DNA from: Zygnema cylindricum
Lineage: Eukaryota > Streptophyta > Zygnematophyceae > Zygnematales > Zygnemataceae
Assembly: GCA_037447655.1 (NCBI GenBank)
Contig: JBBHKE010001781.1
Location: forward strand, 150,652 to 172,931
DNA: 22,280 nucleotides
Direction: 5' to 3'
Each line of letters opens with the position of its first letter. Position 1 is the stretch's first letter. Both the position numbers and the translations under genes were made by a program. Of this stretch, positions 21,091 to 22,280 are shown piece by piece. The notes beneath the pieces are model-generated. The model was not told the origin of the DNA and ran no database searches. It saw only the letters and a list, made by a program, of their open reading frames with translations.

Positions 21091-21529
21091 GATAACAAGA
21101 ATTGTTACCTAAATTACACAAACTGCTAACGATAACAAGAATTGTTACCTATATTACACAAACTGTTAGCGATAACAAGATCTGTTACCGAAATTACACA
21201 AAGTGTTAGCGATAACAAGATTGTTACCTTAATTACACAAACTATTAGCGATTATTGTCATTGTTATCTAAATTACAAAAATTGTTAGCGCTAACAATAA
21301 TTGTTACCTTAATAACCATAACAGTTAGCGATAATAGGAATTGTTTCCTAAAGTACACAAACATTTAGCTATAAGAGGAATTTTAACCTAACTTACCCAA
21401 ACTGTTTGCGATAACAGGAAATTTTACCTAAATTACACAAATTGTTAGCGCTTACAAGAATTGTTACCTAAATTACACAAACAGTTAGCGATAACAAGAA
21501 TTGTTATCTAAGTTACATTAACTATTTGC

Positions 21530-22280
21530 GCTAATAGGAATTGTTACCTAACTTACGGAAAATGTTAACGCTAACAGAAATGTTTACGTAACTTAAACAA
21601 ACTGTTAGGGTTGACAAGATTGGTTACCTGAATTACAGAAACTGTTGGCAATAACAAAAATTGTTACATAAATTACTCAAACTGTTAGCGAAAACATGAA
21701 ATATTATCTAAATTACACAAACAGTTAGCGTTAACAATAATTGTTTCCTAACTTATACAAAGTATTAGCGCTTACAGTAATTGTTACCTAACTTACATAA
21801 ACAGTTAGCGATAACAAATTTTTTGACCTAAATTACACAAACAGTTAGCGATAACAGGAATAATTACCTAAATTACACAAACTCTTAGCGATTAAATAAA
21901 TTGTTATCTAACTTACACAAACTATTAGCGCTAACAAGAATGGTTTCCTAAGTTTCACATACAGTTAGCGATAACAAGAATTGTTACCTAAATTACACCA
22001 AATTGTTAGCGATAACAGGAATTGTTACCTAAATTACACAAACATTTAGCGAAAACAAGAATTGTTACCTAAAATTCACAAATAGTTATCGATAACAGGA
22101 ATTGTTATCTAAATTACATAAACTATTTGCGCTAACAGGAATTGTTACCTAACTTCAGCAAACTGTTTGCGCTAACAAAAATGTTAACCTAACTTAAACA
22201 AACTGTTAGGGATGACAAGATTGGTTTCCTAAATTACACAAACTGTTAGCAATAACAAGAATTGTTACATAAATTACTCA
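21530..22280 (+). repeat. Segmental duplication pair, about 21530-21680 and 22130-22280
   Basis: Rare variants recur in the same order about 601 bp apart (15 monomers): GTTAGGG followed by TGACAAGATTGGTT (21612 and 22213), and GTTACATAAATTACTCA near the end. The right copy is cut by the window edge. Confidence 0.72.

Larger units (their letters stand above)
17467..22280 (+). repeat. 40-bp satellite array, right part (about 120 monomers)
   Basis: The same monomer, orientation and register as the left array. The first units after the element (TTAAAAAAAGCTG, TACCTAGATTACAC and the shortened CCTACACAAAGTG) continue a higher-order series seen intact at about 9330-9540. The variant classes match the left side, including a short ATCAAACAAA monomer at 19080. 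A small disturbed spot lies at about 20085-20140. The array runs off the right edge. No ORF or other feature is seen. Confidence 0.97.

Overview
This window is eukaryotic, non-genic, heterochromatin-like DNA. Nearly all of it is one AT-rich satellite (about 30% GC) with a 40-bp monomer, in an order of 400 copies. It is interrupted by a single degenerate Ty1/copia LTR retrotransposon. I see no host gene, RNA gene or CRISPR array. The host lineage cannot be fixed from this sequence; the copia polyprotein has an animal, possibly arthropod, flavour, but that is a weak guess.

Layout. Positions 1-277 hold about seven satellite monomers written as the reverse, NOT the reverse complement, of the rest of the array. 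Bases 1-211 are an exact letter-for-letter mirror of bases 488-278. Positions 278-11385 are the main array in one orientation (about 278 monomers). It contains higher-order repeats, several segmental duplications and two decayed patches (about 6590-6845 and 7545-7960). Positions 11386-17466 are the retrotransposon, on the minus strand. Positions 17467-22280 are the same array continuing in the same orientation and register (about 120 monomers).

The retrotransposon is structurally complete. It has two LTRs of about 977 bp ending TGTTG...CAACA, a 5-bp target duplication ATAAC, a primer binding site matching the half-tRNA-iMet primer of copia, a polypurine tract, and all Gag and Pol domains in copia order: Gag, zinc knuckle, protease, integrase, reverse transcriptase, RNase H. 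It is dead: five in-frame stops, two frameshifts that cancel each other, and a lost zinc-knuckle cysteine. The LTRs differ by roughly 6% by eye. The insertion split one copy of a satellite higher-order unit whose uninterrupted relatives are still present at about 5300-5530 and 9270-9540.

The most surprising observation is the mirror block at the left edge. Exact string reversal of at least 211 bp of non-homopurine DNA has no mechanism that I know of. Either it is a data or assembly artefact or it deserves serious follow-up.
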